64,000 nucleotides of DNA from an uncultured Gammaproteobacteria bacterium (GTDB taxonomy: Bacteria; Pseudomonadota; Gammaproteobacteria; Eutrophobiales; Eutrophobiaceae). How positions within the stretch are numbered: the stretch's first letter is position 1; every line of letters begins with the position of its first letter. Positions 39,812 through 50,293 of this stretch are shown here, piece by piece. The position numbers and the translations under genes were made by a program. Under the pieces are notes generated by a model that had not been told where the DNA came from, did no database searches, and saw only the letters and a program-made list of their open reading frames with translations. The DNA is taken from positions 1 to 64,000 of the forward strand of contig CALKEZ010000017.1 in the NCBI GenBank assembly GCA_938084745.1, written 5' to 3'.

Positions 39812-39849
39812 GGAGTCGGATAAATTACGACTTGTCTGGAATGTATGTG

Positions 39850-41022
39850 ATGAGCACTGCGTTAATGTCAAATTATCAACCTTTGTCGATTGAGTTTATA
39901 AACGGATCTGGTGCATGGTTAACCGATACTCAGGGACAACGTTATCTGGACGCCCTGAGCGGTATTGCGGTCTGTGGTTTAGGACATGCACATCCTGCTG
40001 TGCAAGCAGCAATTGCTGATCAAGCTGCGAATTTAATACACACATCTAATCTATATCGAATTCCGTTACAGGAAAAACTGGCCGAGAAGCTGGTGCAGCA
40101 TTCCGGTATGGAGAAGGTCTTCTTTGGCAACTCCGGTGCCGAGGCAAACGAAGCCGCGATCAAGCTCGCACGTTTGTATGCGAATAATAGCAATATCGCT
40201 AATCCCGTTATTGTCGTGATGGAAAAAAGTTTTCATGGTCGGACCATGGCTACACTGAGCGCCACCGGTAATGCAAAAGTACATAAAGGCTTTAATCCCC
40301 TGGTCGAAGGGTTTTTGCATATCCCGTATAACGATGTCGGCGCGTTAAATGAATTAAGTGATAAGGATTTAAACATTGTTGCAGTCATGGTTGAACCGAT
40401 ACTCGGTGAGGGCGGTGTAATTATCCCTGATGCGGGTTATTTGCAAGCAATAAGAACCTTTTGTGATCAACATGATTCTTTAATGATGATTGATGAGGTG
40501 CAAACGGGCATGTGCCGAACGGGCAAATGGTTCGCTTTTCAACATGAGGGGGTCATGCCGGATGTGTTGACGCTGGCAAAGGCGCTGGGTAATGGCGTGC
40601 CAATAGGTGCGTGTCTGGCAAAAGGAAAGGCTGCTGAATTGTTTCAGCCCGGTAGTCACGGTTCTACTTTCGGTGGCAATCCACTGGCATCCAGAGCGGC
40701 TCTGGCGGTTATTGAAGTGTTAGAAGCGCAACAGCTTGAGCAGCGAGCAACAGAACTGGGCAATCGATTATTAGACGGCTTTAAACAGTCCCTGGCTGGT
40801 GTGAAGGGAATTAAAGACATTCGCGGTAAGGGGTTAATGCTCGGCATTGAACTGGAGCAGGATTGTCCGGAATTAGTTGGTCTGGCATTAAAGGAAAAAT
40901 TATTAATCAATGTCACTTCAGGTAATGTGATTCGATTGTTACCGCCGTTGATCATGAGTGATTCAGAAGCAGATCAAATCATTTCGATCTTGAGTGATGT
41001 GATCAAGGCATATTTAACTTAA
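39850..41022 (+). CDS. argD: Acetylornithine aminotransferase
   Basis: 390 aa from ATG 39850. ATGs at 39841 and 39865 are also possible; the frame upstream crosses a terminator. PLP fold type I features: GIAVCGLGHAHPAVQAAI, FGNSGAEANEAAIKLAR, SFHGRTMATLSATGN, MIDEVQTGMCRTGKWFAF, then the PLP lysine in LTLAKALGNGVPIGA and GSTFGGNPLA. It acts in arginine synthesis, and can serve DapC in lysine synthesis. argF follows after 10 bp. Confidence 0.95.
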   Translation: MSTALMSNYQPLSIEFINGSGAWLTDTQGQRYLDALSGIAVCGLGHAHPAVQAAIADQAANLIHTSNLYRIPLQEKLAEKLVQHSGMEKVFFGNSGAEANEAAIKLARLYANNSNIANPVIVVMEKSFHGRTMATLSATGNAKVHKGFNPLVEGFLHIPYNDVGALNELSDKDLNIVAVMVEPILGEGGVIIPDAGYLQAIRTFCDQHDSLMMIDEVQTGMCRTGKWFAFQHEGVMPDVLTLAKALGNGVPIGACLAKGKAAELFQPGSHGSTFGGNPLASRAALAVIEVLEAQQLEQRATELGNRLLDGFKQSLAGVKGIKDIRGKGLMLGIELEQDCPELVGLALKEKLLINVTSGNVIRLLPPLIMSDSEADQIISILSDVIKAYLT

Positions 41023-41032
41023 AGGTACAGAT

Positions 41033-41935
41033 ATGAGTGTTCGACATTTCTTAACACTAAACAGTTTGAATCAAGACGAGTTACTGTCGATTATTAATCG
41101 CGCGGTTGTTCTAAAGAAACAATTCCAACAAAAAAACTTTGAGACCACGTTGAGTAATCGTGTCCTGGGTATGATCTTTGAAAAATCGTCCACGCGTACA
41201 CGTGTTTCATTTGAAGCGGGTATGGCGCAACTGGGTGGTCACGCCATCTATCTCTCGCCAACAGGCAGTCAAATAGGCCGTGGTGAGCCAATAGAAGATA
41301 CAGCGCGTGTATTATCAAAGATGGTCGACTGTATTATGCTGCGTACCTTTGAACATGAACGCCTGGAACTGTTTGCATCCTATTCCGATGTGCCGGTGAT
41401 CAATGGACTCTCTGATAGTTTTCATCCCTGCCAGTTGTTAGCGGATTTATTAACTTACTTTGAAAAACGCGGTTCTATTCAAGGTAAAAAAGTGGTGTGG
41501 TTGGGTGATGGCAATAATATGTGCCACTCTTACATGAATGCGGCCAACATTTTTGATTTTAAATTAACCATTTCCTGTCCCGAAGAATTTGTGCCTGATG
41601 CAAAACTACTCGATGTCACCAAAGCGCACGTCAGTTTGGAACGTGATCCGATTAAGGCCGTGAAAAATGCCGATCTTATTGTGACTGACGTCTGGGCCAG
41701 CATGGGGCAGGAAGACGAACAGGTTCAGCGAATGGAAAAATTTGCACCGTATCAGGTCAATACAAATTTGATGGAATGTGCTAATAGTGATGCCTTGTTT
41801 ATGCATTGTTTACCGGCACACCGTGGTGAGGAAGTCTCTACTGCTGTATTGGAAGGACCTCAAAGTGTTGTTTGGGAAGAGGCGGGTAACCGATTGCACT
41901 CGCAAAAAGCACTATTGGAATTTTTACTTTGTTGA
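41033..41935 (+). CDS. argF: Ornithine carbamoyltransferase
   Basis: 300 aa, full length. It shows the carbamoyl-phosphate site FEKSSTRTRVSFEAGM, FHPCQLLADLLTYFE, WLGDGNNMCHSYMNA and the ornithine/Cys motif FMHCLPAHRGEEV. It makes citrulline in arginine synthesis. Transcribed with argD. Confidence 0.96.
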   Translation: MSVRHFLTLNSLNQDELLSIINRAVVLKKQFQQKNFETTLSNRVLGMIFEKSSTRTRVSFEAGMAQLGGHAIYLSPTGSQIGRGEPIEDTARVLSKMVDCIMLRTFEHERLELFASYSDVPVINGLSDSFHPCQLLADLLTYFEKRGSIQGKKVVWLGDGNNMCHSYMNAANIFDFKLTISCPEEFVPDAKLLDVTKAHVSLERDPIKAVKNADLIVTDVWASMGQEDEQVQRMEKFAPYQVNTNLMECANSDALFMHCLPAHRGEEVSTAVLEGPQSVVWEEAGNRLHSQKALLEFLLC

Positions 41936-41986
41936 TGACGACATATTCAGTTCTAATATCGACTTTAATGGTCACTAGTAATATTT

Positions 41987-42736
41987 ATGCATTTTTTGTT
42001 GAGTAACGATGATGGCTATCAGTCACCTGGATTATCTGCTTTGGCAGATATGCTGGCTGATTTGGGAACAGTGACTGTCGTCGCCCCAGATAGGGATCGC
42101 AGTGGTGCCAGCAATTCACTAACACTTGATGCGCCGCTCCATGTAAAACAAGATAGCCGGGGTTTTTATTACGTTAACGGAACTCCAACAGACTGCGTTC
42201 ATTTAGCAATTACCGGGATGTTAGATCATGAACCTGATATGGTCATCAGTGGTATTAATACCGGCGCGAACCTGGGTGATGATGTGCTTTATTCAGGAAC
42301 TGTTGCGGCAGCAATGGAAGGCCGTTTTCTGGGGTGTCCTGCAATTGCATTTTCATTGGCGGGTGAAAGACAGGCTGACTACAAACCTGCTGTGACTGTC
42401 GCCAGAAAAATCATTGAATCACTTATGCAAAAACCATTAGATGATGTGCTCTTGAATGTGAATATTCCTGATATTGATCTTGAACTCATCAAGGACTATT
42501 CGGTTACGCGTTTAGGTAATCGACATAAGTCAGAACCTGCGTTGCAAGCGTTTGATCCACGCGGTAGAAAAGTCTATTGGGTTGGTCCTGTCGGCTCTGA
42601 ACAAGACGCCGGAGAAGGAACTGATTTTCATGCGATTCGTTCCGGTAAGGTCTCAATAACACCATTACAAATCGATTTAACTCGTCACCAAACCTTAAAA
42701 ACATTATCTAGCTGGCTAGAAGGTCTTGAAAAATGA
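41987..42736 (+). CDS. surE: 5'/3'-nucleotidase SurE
   Basis: 249 aa. It begins [20 protein letters not shown] with the metal-binding Asp pair and continues with [48 protein letters not shown] and [17 protein letters not shown]. Metal-dependent phosphatase for nucleoside monophosphates. It opens surE-pcm-nlpD-rpoS, a gammaproteobacterial stationary-phase block, and overlaps pcm by 4 bp. Confidence 0.97.
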   Translation: MHFLLSNDDGYQSPGLSALADMLADLGTVTVVAPDRDRSGASNSLTLDAPLHVKQDSRGFYYVNGTPTDCVHLAITGMLDHEPDMVISGINTGANLGDDVLYSGTVAAAMEGRFLGCPAIAFSLAGERQADYKPAVTVARKIIESLMQKPLDDVLLNVNIPDIDLELIKDYSVTRLGNRHKSEPALQAFDPRGRKVYWVGPVGSEQDAGEGTDFHAIRSGKVSITPLQIDLTRHQTLKTLSSWLEGLEK

Positions 42737-43398
42737 TGGCTGAACATAGTGGTATAGGCATGACATCACAACGTACACGTGATCGACTTGCCAACACGCT
42801 AGCCGATATGGGCATACAATCCGAAGTTGTCCTCGAAGCAATACGTAAAACGCCACGTCATCTTTTTGTTGATGAGGCACTTGCCAGTCGAGCGTATGAG
42901 AATACGGCATTGCCTATTGGTTTTAGCCAAACAATTTCGCAACCGTATATTGTCGCAAAAATGACGGAAGCCCTGATTAAAGACAGGGATTTAAAAAACG
43001 TTTTGGAAGTTGGTACCGGTTGTGGTTACCAGACGGTCATCATGGCGCAATTTACCAAACAAATTTACACTGTTGAACGTATCAATGGCTTATTAGTTCG
43101 TGCCCGAGCACGCTTTCAACAACTCGCGTATACCAACATTCGCAGCAAACACGCAGATGGTAATATTGGTTGGTCGGCACATGCGCCTTTTGATGGCATT
43201 ATTGTTGCTGCTGCGCCTATAGGTGTGCCTGAGGCATTATTAGAACAGCTTGCAATAGAGGGACGCCTGATTATCCCTGTTGGTAAATCGGGAGATCAAA
43301 AATTATTATTGATCACGCGTAAAGAAGATGGTTTTGTGGAAGAAATTATTGATTCGGTAAGTTTTGTGCCAATGCTTGGTGGTATTGATACGACTTGA
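42733..43398 (+). CDS. pcm: Protein-L-isoaspartate O-methyltransferase
   Basis: 221 aa, canonical Pcm. It shows [34 protein letters not shown], the SAM motif [13 protein letters not shown] and [20 protein letters not shown]. It repairs isoaspartyl damage in aged proteins. It overlaps surE by 4 bp (ATGA) and is followed by nlpD. A more divergent PCMT-like gene lies at 17390. Confidence 0.96.
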   Translation: MMAEHSGIGMTSQRTRDRLANTLADMGIQSEVVLEAIRKTPRHLFVDEALASRAYENTALPIGFSQTISQPYIVAKMTEALIKDRDLKNVLEVGTGCGYQTVIMAQFTKQIYTVERINGLLVRARARFQQLAYTNIRSKHADGNIGWSAHAPFDGIIVAAAPIGVPEALLEQLAIEGRLIIPVGKSGDQKLLLITRKEDGFVEEIIDSVSFVPMLGGIDTT

Positions 43399-43408
43399 AA
43401 GTGATAGG

Positions 43409-44260
43409 ATGAGATCTTGTTATAATACTTATAGCTGTTTATTAATGCTTGTTTTGCTACAGGCATGTGCCGGGACCGGAACTGCACCGGTGACCAATCG
43501 TGATGAAGTTAAAGAATTAAGGCCAACCGTCACTCAGCACGGTATTGTTACCAAATCAAGCGCAAAGCCTAAACCGGCATTACAAAATAAATCGGGTGTT
43601 CATATCGTCAACAGAGGTGATACCTTATATTCGATAGCCTGGCGTTATAATTTCGATTATAAATCACTCGCACACTGGAACAATATCAATGCTCCCTACA
43701 CCATCTATCCGGGACAGATTATTCGACTAAAACCAGTCCTTAAAAAGCAAGGTATTCCGCTAAAATCTGATTCGGTTGCTAAAAAAACATTACCCGCACC
43801 GACAACCAAACCGATAACGAAACCACTACAGGAAAAACCGAAAGTTATCGTCCAAAAAAAGAAGACCGGCCCTGCTTTGCCAAATGGACCGATCAAGTGG
43901 GCCTGGCCGACCAATGGTAAACTGGTTATGTCCAACTCACCAACATCGAAAAAGGGTATCGACATTGCTGGCAAATCAGGTCAGGCGATTAAAGCCGCTG
44001 CAGCGGGTGAAGTTGTCTACAGTGGTAGTGGACTTCTCGGTTATGGAAAGCTTATCATCATAAAACATAACGAAACGTACTTGAGTGCCTATGCCTACAA
44101 CAGCAAACTTTTGGTCAAGGAAGGAGACAGGGTGACTATGGGTCAGCAAATCTCGGAAATGGGACGCGATAATGCCGGACGTACTGTGCTTCATTTTGAA
44201 ATCCGGCAGAATGGAAAACCCGTGACACCTACCCGACATCTCCCGCAAAAACGTGCCTGA
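43409..44260 (+). CDS. nlpD: NlpD: LysM and LytM-domain lipoprotein
   Basis: 283 aa from the ATG at 43409. The lipobox is LLQAC. One LysM (NRGDTLYSIAWRYNFDYKSL) is followed by a basic linker and a C-terminal M23 domain. The zinc ligands are degenerate (KGIDIAGKSG without His, TVLHFEIRQNG with one His), as in NlpD, which activates the AmiC amidase at the septum rather than cutting. In E. coli the main rpoS promoter lies inside nlpD; I did not locate it here. Confidence 0.94.
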   Translation: MRSCYNTYSCLLMLVLLQACAGTGTAPVTNRDEVKELRPTVTQHGIVTKSSAKPKPALQNKSGVHIVNRGDTLYSIAWRYNFDYKSLAHWNNINAPYTIYPGQIIRLKPVLKKQGIPLKSDSVAKKTLPAPTTKPITKPLQEKPKVIVQKKKTGPALPNGPIKWAWPTNGKLVMSNSPTSKKGIDIAGKSGQAIKAAAAGEVVYSGSGLLGYGKLIIIKHNETYLSAYAYNSKLLVKEGDRVTMGQQISEMGRDNAGRTVLHFEIRQNGKPVTPTRHLPQKRA

Positions 44261-44267
44261 ATAATTA

Positions 44268-45308
44268 ATGCATGATAATGATATGAAAGACGAATCCGAC
44301 AAACTCAAATCAGAATCAAAGTCAAAATCATCAGCCGATAAATTAAAGGACAGTGATCCTGATGATATTGATTTGAACGATGACGAACTCGAAGCTTTAA
44401 GCGATGTGGATGATAATATCGTCGATAAAAATGTTAAAGAAAAAATCCCTGAAACGACTGTATTAGCAGGTGATATGGATGCCACCCGTTTGTATTTAAA
44501 CGAAATCGGATTTTCACCCTTGTTAAGTGCAGAAGAAGAAGTTTATTTTTCACGTAAGGCCTTAAAAGGGGATGAGAGCTCACGTAAACGGATGATTGAA
44601 AGTAATTTACGTCTTGTCGTCAAAATCGCACGCCGTTATATGAATCGAGGTCTGGCCCTACTTGATTTGATAGAAGAAGGTAATCTTGGACTGATTCGTG
44701 CGGTTGAAAAATTTGATCCGGAACGCGGTTTTCGATTTTCCACCTATGCTACCTGGTGGATTAGACAAACTATCGAACGTGCATTGATGAACCAGACCAG
44801 GACAGTCCGCTTGCCGATCCATGTTGTAAAAGAAATAAATATTTATTTACGGGCTGCGAGAAAGCTTTCTCAAACTCTTGATCACGAACCTACTCCGGAA
44901 GATGTGGCTGAAATGCTGGATCAACCTATCGATGTCGTAAAACGCATGTTGGGTTTAAACGAACGCATAACATCGGTCGATGCACCCAGTCCCTATGATT
45001 CAGAAAAATCCCTGCTGGATACCTTGCCCGATGAACAAAATCTGGACCCGTCTCGCTTATTGCAAAATAACGACGTAAAAGAACACATCGATACCTGGTT
45101 AAGCTTACTAACCGATAAGCAATGCGCTGTTGTAGAGCGCCGTTTTGGTCTGCATGGCGGCGAAACAGCTACTCTGGAAGAAATAGGTAATGAATTAGGC
45201 GTTACGCGCGAAAGAGTCAGACAAATCCAGATAGAAGCCATTAAAAGGTTACGACAAATTTTACAAAGAGAGGGTTTCTCACTCGATACTTTGAATATGG
45301 AGACTTAA
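44268..45308 (+). CDS. rpoS: RNA polymerase sigma factor RpoS
   Basis: 346 aa. The acidic, low-complexity N-terminus is followed by region 1.2 ([20 protein letters not shown]), region 2 ([58 protein letters not shown]), region 3 and region 4 ([38 protein letters not shown]). The nlpD-rpoS position and YLNEIG identify sigma-S over RpoD. It directs stationary-phase and stress transcription. Its last 4 bp overlap the convergent next gene. Confidence 0.96.
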   Translation: MHDNDMKDESDKLKSESKSKSSADKLKDSDPDDIDLNDDELEALSDVDDNIVDKNVKEKIPETTVLAGDMDATRLYLNEIGFSPLLSAEEEVYFSRKALKGDESSRKRMIESNLRLVVKIARRYMNRGLALLDLIEEGNLGLIRAVEKFDPERGFRFSTYATWWIRQTIERALMNQTRTVRLPIHVVKEINIYLRAARKLSQTLDHEPTPEDVAEMLDQPIDVVKRMLGLNERITSVDAPSPYDSEKSLLDTLPDEQNLDPSRLLQNNDVKEHIDTWLSLLTDKQCAVVERRFGLHGGETATLEEIGNELGVTRERVRQIQIEAIKRLRQILQREGFSLDTLNMET

Positions 45309-45685
45309 TTATCAGGTAAAAATAAACAGGCAACGACATCTCTGCCTTCATCAATCAGTAAATTATAGCTACGACAGGCTGCCCCCGTGTCCATGACTTC
45401 CAAACCAATATTTCTAGAACTTGCATAAGCAATTAACTCGGGGTTAGGAAAACTTGGTATTCTACCGGTACCGATAATTATAAGCTCTGGCTGCCATAAA
45501 ATGATTTGATCTAGATGTTGCAATGCAAGATTCTGATAAGAATCTACGGGCCAGTTATCAATTAAACGATCTTTTGAAATAACCAGGTTTGTTTTTATTA
45601 ATGTATCTTTTAATTTAAATGAGTCATCAGAATAGGAAATAATTTTGTTTGAAATAGAAAATTCGCTATCAAGTTCGATCTTCAT
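45305..45685 (-). CDS. Mth938-like (DUF498) domain protein
   Basis: 126 aa from the ATG at 45685; the longer frame to 45823 would cover the adk start. It shows [20 protein letters not shown] and [20 protein letters not shown], then [10 protein letters not shown], the Mth938/NDUFAF3-like fold. Homologues are widespread; the bacterial role is unknown. Divergent from adk across 86 bp. Confidence 0.85.
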   Translation of the reverse strand: MKIELDSEFSISNKIISYSDDSFKLKDTLIKTNLVISKDRLIDNWPVDSYQNLALQHLDQIILWQPELIIIGTGRIPSFPNPELIAYASSRNIGLEVMDTGAACRSYNLLIDEGRDVVACLFLPDN

Positions 45686-45765
45686 GGATTTTTTCGCCTT
45701 ATTTTGAGCTTGATTATGATTATATTGTAGTAAGTGAAATAATTTAAATAATAAACGGGAGGTAA

Positions 45766-46422
<657 letters not shown>

Positions 46423-46518
46423 GTTTTGTTTTATATCATTTTGCTTAAGAATGTTTTGTTGTAAAAATAGTGATAAACAAACTATCTATGTTGAAAACAA
46501 TAAACTTTTTAAAAAAAA

Positions 46519-46549
46519 TTATAGAAAAAAGATAAAACATGACTATAAT
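46519..46549 (+). promoter_or_regulatory. Candidate promoter of the H1-like gene
   Basis: TATAAT at 46544-46549 follows a very A-rich stretch (46509-46538) that could act as an UP element. The -35 is poor (TTATAG, 19-bp spacer). The leader to the ATG at 46628 is about 70 nt, with AGGGGAG as ribosome site. Confidence 0.45.
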
Positions 46550-46627
46550 TGTTTGCGTGTATGTTTAATGTGATGTATACAGTTATTTGTTAAATCCAAT
46601 ATTCAGTTTCTAGGGGAGTCTCTAAAC

Positions 46628-46906
46628 ATGGCAAAGAAGAAAGCAAAGAAGAAGACTGCGAAGAAAAAAGTCGCAAAGAAAACGGCTAAGAAAAAAGTAG
46701 CTAAGAAAAAAGTAGCGAAGAAAAAGGTAGCGAAGAAAAAGGCTACCAAGAAAAAGGCTAAGAAAAAAGTAGCGAAGAAAAAAGCAAAGAAAAAGACTGC
46801 AAAGAAAAAAGCTACCAAGAAAAAAGTAGCGAAGAAAAAAGCTACCAAGAAAAAAGCAAAGAAAAAGGCTACTAAGAAAAAAGCCAAGAAAAAAACCAAA
46901 AAAAAA
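46628..46906 (+). repeat. Low-complexity AAGAAAAAAG/GCN repeat array
   Basis: Imperfect tandem units of 12-15 bp (gcnaagaaaaaa and variants) make up the whole gene. Such arrays change length by slippage and make poly-A runs that can also slip during transcription. The phenylalanine-rich frames on the minus strand are by-products. Confidence 0.85.
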
Positions 46907-46909
46907 TAA
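46628..46909 (+). CDS. Histone H1-like, lysine-repeat DNA-binding protein
   Basis: 93 aa made almost only of K, A, T and V in 4-5-residue units (AKKKV, AKKKT, TKKKA). It resembles the AlgP/Hc2-type C-terminal tails of bacterial H1-like proteins, which bind and compact DNA without a fixed fold. A strong AGGGGAG ribosome site lies 11 bp upstream. Directly before the stop codon is a run of nine A (46898-46906), and the +1 frame stays open to 47030 (see next entry). The terminator comes only at 47067, so the transcript includes that tail. Confidence 0.85.
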   Translation: MAKKKAKKKTAKKKVAKKTAKKKVAKKKVAKKKVAKKKATKKKAKKKVAKKKAKKKTAKKKATKKKVAKKKATKKKAKKKATKKKAKKKTKKK

Positions 46910-47030
46910 AACGCAAAATTTGACAACTGGCCAGCGTGATTTAATACGCAGAGAACAAGCCAGAGCGGTCATTGATGCAAGGAAAAAGCGTCGCAAGGCG
47001 CTAGTTGAGCACTTGCTGAAGTCTGAATGA
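46908..47030 (+). other. Open +1-frame tail after the H1-like gene (frameshift product or tiny ORF)
   Basis: From the A9 run the +1 frame reads on to a TGA at 47028, giving a charged peptide with QRDLIRREQARAVIDARKKR and then RKALVEHLLKSE. It could join the H1-like protein if one A is skipped. It could also be a separate 36-codon ORF from TTG 46920, but that has no ribosome site. The basic amphipathic content and lack of stops suggest coding, without proof. Confidence 0.4.
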
Positions 47031-47066
47031 GAAATCAGACCATGTGAGACTCTCTAAAACACTGAT

Positions 47067-47091
47067 AGGCCCCATATTTGGGGCCTTTTTT
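47067..47091 (+). terminator. Intrinsic terminator after the H1-like transcript
   Basis: The stem AGGCCCC/GGGGCCT with loop ATATTT is followed by a T6 run. It sits 37 bp after the end of the +1-frame tail and well past the H1-like stop codon. Confidence 0.9.
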
Positions 47092-47204
47092 ATGTTCTGG
47101 ATGAAATTTTATTCCAAACGCAGCCTGAATACCGACATCAGACAAGCCGATGATGTAAAATATGGCAGTTCACACCCTGATAAACCCCGACTTATTTCAA
47201 TTAA

Positions 47205-49478
47205 ATGCCGAAAAAACGCCCCACTCCCCGTAAACGGAAAAATTCGACTAAAAAACGTAAGCCCTCCTTAATGAAACAATGGCTGCTGCAAATCAGCATT
47301 ATTCTGGTTTGTGTATTCCTGTCGTATTGCGTGTTTATTGATTTTCAGATCAGAAAAGAATTTGATGGTAAACGTTGGTCTATTCCGGCAAGGGTTTATT
47401 CACAACCACTTGAGTTATATGCCGGTCGACATTATGCGCAACATGCAATCACTGAAAGACTTGAAAATGCCGGGTATAAAAGTGTTGCTACATTAAATGG
47501 ACCAGGACAGTTCAGGATTAGAGATTCATCCATTGAAGTCTATTCTCGTGAATTTGATTATTGGGATGGGACAGAAGCTGCAAGAAAGTTACGGATAAAT
47601 TTTAGTGGGAAACGGATTAAAGAAATTTTGGATATCGGCACTGGCAACGTCGTTCAGATCATAAGACTAACACCGATGTTAATTGGCAAGATATTTCCTC
47701 TGCACGATGAAGATCGGGTGCTAGTGACCTATGAAGATATCCCAGAGCCTTTAATAAAAGCCTTGATTGCAGTTGAGGACAAAACATATTTTGAGCATTT
47801 TGGACTAGATCCCAAGGGTATATTGAGATCGCTGTTTGTGAATCTAATGGCAGGAGAAGTTGCGCAAGGCGGTAGTACGCTGACGCAACAGTTGATCAAG
47901 AATATGTTTCTAACACGCGAGAGAACATTCTCACGCAAGATTAACGAGATGTTGATGGCATTAATGCTGGAATATCACTATTCGAAAGAAAATATTTTAA
48001 GTGCCTATGTAAATGAGATCTATTTAGGCCAAAATGGCCAACGTAGTATCCATGGTTTTGGAACGGCGGCAGAATTCTATTTTTCCAAGCCGCTGGCAGA
48101 ATTAAATATCGCTGAATTTGCATTATTAGTCGGCATGGTCAAAGGTGCCTCCTACTACAATCCACGTAAACAACCTGAAAGAGCACTGGAACGTCGAAAC
48201 CTGGTTCTTAATTTACTATTGGAACAGGATTTTATCAGCACTTCCGAATACAAGCGTGCGTCATCCACAGCATTGGGCGTAACAGCTAAACCGCGCTGGA
48301 GCAGTGCCAAATATCCTGCCTTTATTGATCTGGTTAGACGTCATTTAAAACGCGATTATCGAATTGATGACCTTCGAAACGAAGGCCTGCAAATTCATAC
48401 CTCACTGGATGTTGATAAACAGGAAATTGCCCAAAACAGTGTTAAACATAGTTTGTCTGTTCTTGAAAAACACAAAGGCTTTAACACCGGGACGTTACAA
48501 TCGGCACTGGTAATCGCGGAACAACATAGTGGAGAGGTTCTGGCATTAATCGGTGACAGGAATAAAGACAGGAATGCGTTTAATCGGGCTTTAGATGCAA
48601 AAAGGCCGATAGGCTCACTGATTAAACCGGCGATATACATGACGGCGCTTGATCAGCCTTCGCGCTATAATGTGTTGTCATCGCTTGATGACAGCAAACT
48701 CGTTTTAAAGCAGTCCAATGGACAACAATGGGCGCCTGATAATTATGATAATCAGTCGCATGGGAACGTGCCGTTAGTCCGTTCGATTTCCAAATCATAT
48801 AATGTCTCTACTGTACGACTGGGCATGGCACTGGGTCTTGAAAATGTTATTCGTACCTTAAAAAACCTGGGTGTGTCGTCAAGCATACCTAAATTACCTT
48901 CAATCTTGCTTGGTTCACTCAATCTTTCACCCTACGAAGTGACACAGATGTATCAAACCATTGCCAGTGGCGGGTTGCAAATACCCTTAAGGACCATCCG
49001 CGCTGTCCTCGATGATAAAGGTCAGCCATTAAAACACTATGATCTGAAAGTACGGGAATACGTCAAACCGGAAACGGCTTTTTTAACACAGTTTTTATTA
49101 ACCGAGGTGGTGCAAAATGGAACCGCAAAACGATTGACCAGAGAACTACCTTCATTAATGCCGTTAGCCGCTAAAACAGGCACGACGAACGCTTTAAGAG
49201 ACAGTTGGTTTGCCGGGTTTGGCGATCGTCTGTTAGCGGTTGTCTGGATAGGACGTGATAATAATCAGCCGACTAAACTAACGGGCTCAACTGGCGCGAT
49301 GCAAATCTGGATCAATATGATGAAGGAAATAAAACTGGCACCCTTATTATTAATCGAACCAGATGAAATCGAATGGCGAAATTATCCGGACATGAGTAAC
49401 CCGGACAGCTCCTGTTCTCAAACAAAAGCCTATCCTGTCATAAAAAATTATGCTCCCGGCTATATTAAATGTTTTTAA
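47205..49478 (+). CDS. mrcB: Penicillin-binding protein 1B
   Basis: 757 aa. The basic cytoplasmic N-terminus precedes one membrane helix (about 25-45). A UvrB domain 2-like region follows. The glycosyltransferase 51 domain has EDKTYFEHFGLDPKGILRSL and GGSTLTQQLIKNMFL. The transpeptidase domain has the serine motif RPIGSLIKPAIYM (SxxK), SKSYN and KTGTTNALRDSWFAGF. It polymerises and cross-links peptidoglycan at the outer face of the inner membrane. The start at 47205 lacks a clear ribosome site; ATG 47271 is possible. Confidence 0.95.
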   Translation: MPKKRPTPRKRKNSTKKRKPSLMKQWLLQISIILVCVFLSYCVFIDFQIRKEFDGKRWSIPARVYSQPLELYAGRHYAQHAITERLENAGYKSVATLNGPGQFRIRDSSIEVYSREFDYWDGTEAARKLRINFSGKRIKEILDIGTGNVVQIIRLTPMLIGKIFPLHDEDRVLVTYEDIPEPLIKALIAVEDKTYFEHFGLDPKGILRSLFVNLMAGEVAQGGSTLTQQLIKNMFLTRERTFSRKINEMLMALMLEYHYSKENILSAYVNEIYLGQNGQRSIHGFGTAAEFYFSKPLAELNIAEFALLVGMVKGASYYNPRKQPERALERRNLVLNLLLEQDFISTSEYKRASSTALGVTAKPRWSSAKYPAFIDLVRRHLKRDYRIDDLRNEGLQIHTSLDVDKQEIAQNSVKHSLSVLEKHKGFNTGTLQSALVIAEQHSGEVLALIGDRNKDRNAFNRALDAKRPIGSLIKPAIYMTALDQPSRYNVLSSLDDSKLVLKQSNGQQWAPDNYDNQSHGNVPLVRSISKSYNVSTVRLGMALGLENVIRTLKNLGVSSSIPKLPSILLGSLNLSPYEVTQMYQTIASGGLQIPLRTIRAVLDDKGQPLKHYDLKVREYVKPETAFLTQFLLTEVVQNGTAKRLTRELPSLMPLAAKTGTTNALRDSWFAGFGDRLLAVVWIGRDNNQPTKLTGSTGAMQIWINMMKEIKLAPLLLIEPDEIEWRNYPDMSNPDSSCSQTKAYPVIKNYAPGYIKCF

Positions 49479-49499
49479 ATTAGTGAGTAAAATTCCATT

Positions 49500-50009
49500 A
49501 TGAATATTAATTCTCTAACGTTGCTATTGTGGACCCTGTTTCTGACAGCTTGTGCCGAACAAGCGACCAGACCCGGAGTATTGGTTCCGGTTGAAGAGCG
49601 CAATGCACCTGTCACTAATAGTACTACTGGCACAATCACAACAGCGCCAGTCACTAACACAGCAATTAATGATGTTAACAAACCGCAACAATCCGTCATC
49701 GTCGCCTTACTTGATGATGCTGATAAGTTTGCCAGCCAGGGCAATAGTGACAAAGCGGCGGCAACGATAGAGCGCGCATTGCGTATTGAGCCGGGCAATG
49801 CATTATTGTGGCATCGTTTGGCGGTCATTCGCATTCAGCAACAAGAGTGGCAACAAGCGATTGCTATGGCCAGAAAGTCGAATGCACTTGCTGCAAATAA
49901 CCCGCGGTTAAAATCCGATAATTGGGGTGTGATTGCCTTAGCCTATGAAAAACTGGGGAATCAGCAAAAAGCCAATGAAGCCAGAAGTAAACAAAAAGCC
50001 GAAAGTTAG
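49500..50009 (+). CDS. TPR lipoprotein downstream of mrcB
   Basis: 169 aa. The signal peptide ends in FLTACA (lipobox). A Thr/Pro/Asn-rich linker is followed by two TPR motifs (FASQGNSDKAAATIERALRI, then ALLWHRLAVIRIQQQEWQQA, then AYEKLGNQQKANEARSK). A similar arrangement is seen in pseudomonads after mrcB, suggesting a helper of PBP1B at the outer membrane. That role is inference. It lies 21 bp after mrcB. Confidence 0.85.
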   Translation: MNINSLTLLLWTLFLTACAEQATRPGVLVPVEERNAPVTNSTTGTITTAPVTNTAINDVNKPQQSVIVALLDDADKFASQGNSDKAAATIERALRIEPGNALLWHRLAVIRIQQQEWQQAIAMARKSNALAANNPRLKSDNWGVIALAYEKLGNQQKANEARSKQKAES

Positions 50010-50011
50010 TT

Positions 50012-50293
50012 TTACTTCCTCTTAGTTGGGAATTTGCCTTTGATCAGATAGGCAAAAGCAATAACTTCAGCAACAGCAATATAAAGCTCTCTGGGAATTT
50101 CGTCGCCTAACTTAAGTCGTGCTAAGAGGTTGACGAGATCTGGCTCTTCGCGTATTGGAATATTATGTTCTTTGGCCAAGGCAATAATTTCTTCTGCAAT
50201 ATCACCGGCGCCCTTGGCCGAAATTTTTGGTGCGGTAATTCCATCGTAGAACAGGGCAACTGCTTTTTTGGGGACTTCAGATGATGTTGTCAT
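50012..50293 (-). CDS. FlhB C-terminal domain-like protein
   Basis: 93 aa corresponding to the cytoplasmic tail of FlhB/YscU export-switch proteins ([58 protein letters not shown]). It lacks the membrane part. The NPTH autocleavage motif position reads DGIT, so it cannot self-cleave. It overlaps the FliK-like gene by 4 bp and is likely its partner. Confidence 0.88.
   Translation of the reverse strand: MTTSSEVPKKAVALFYDGITAPKISAKGAGDIAEEIIALAKEHNIPIREEPDLVNLLARLKLGDEIPRELYIAVAEVIAFAYLIKGKFPTKRK

Noticed and set aside
39778-39849. N-terminal extension of argD
   Set aside because: The sequence is the intrinsic terminator of the upstream gene.
43409-44260. Loss of zinc ligands in the M23 domain of NlpD taken as damage
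   Set aside because: NlpD is known to have a degenerate LytM domain and works as an amidase activator.
46628-46906. Possible CRISPR array
   Set aside because: Units are 12-15 bp, contiguous and coding, without spacers.
46603-46996. Phenylalanine-rich open frames on the minus strand (107 and 124 aa)
   Set aside because: They are the antisense image of the AAG/AAA repeats of the H1-like gene and have no ribosome site.
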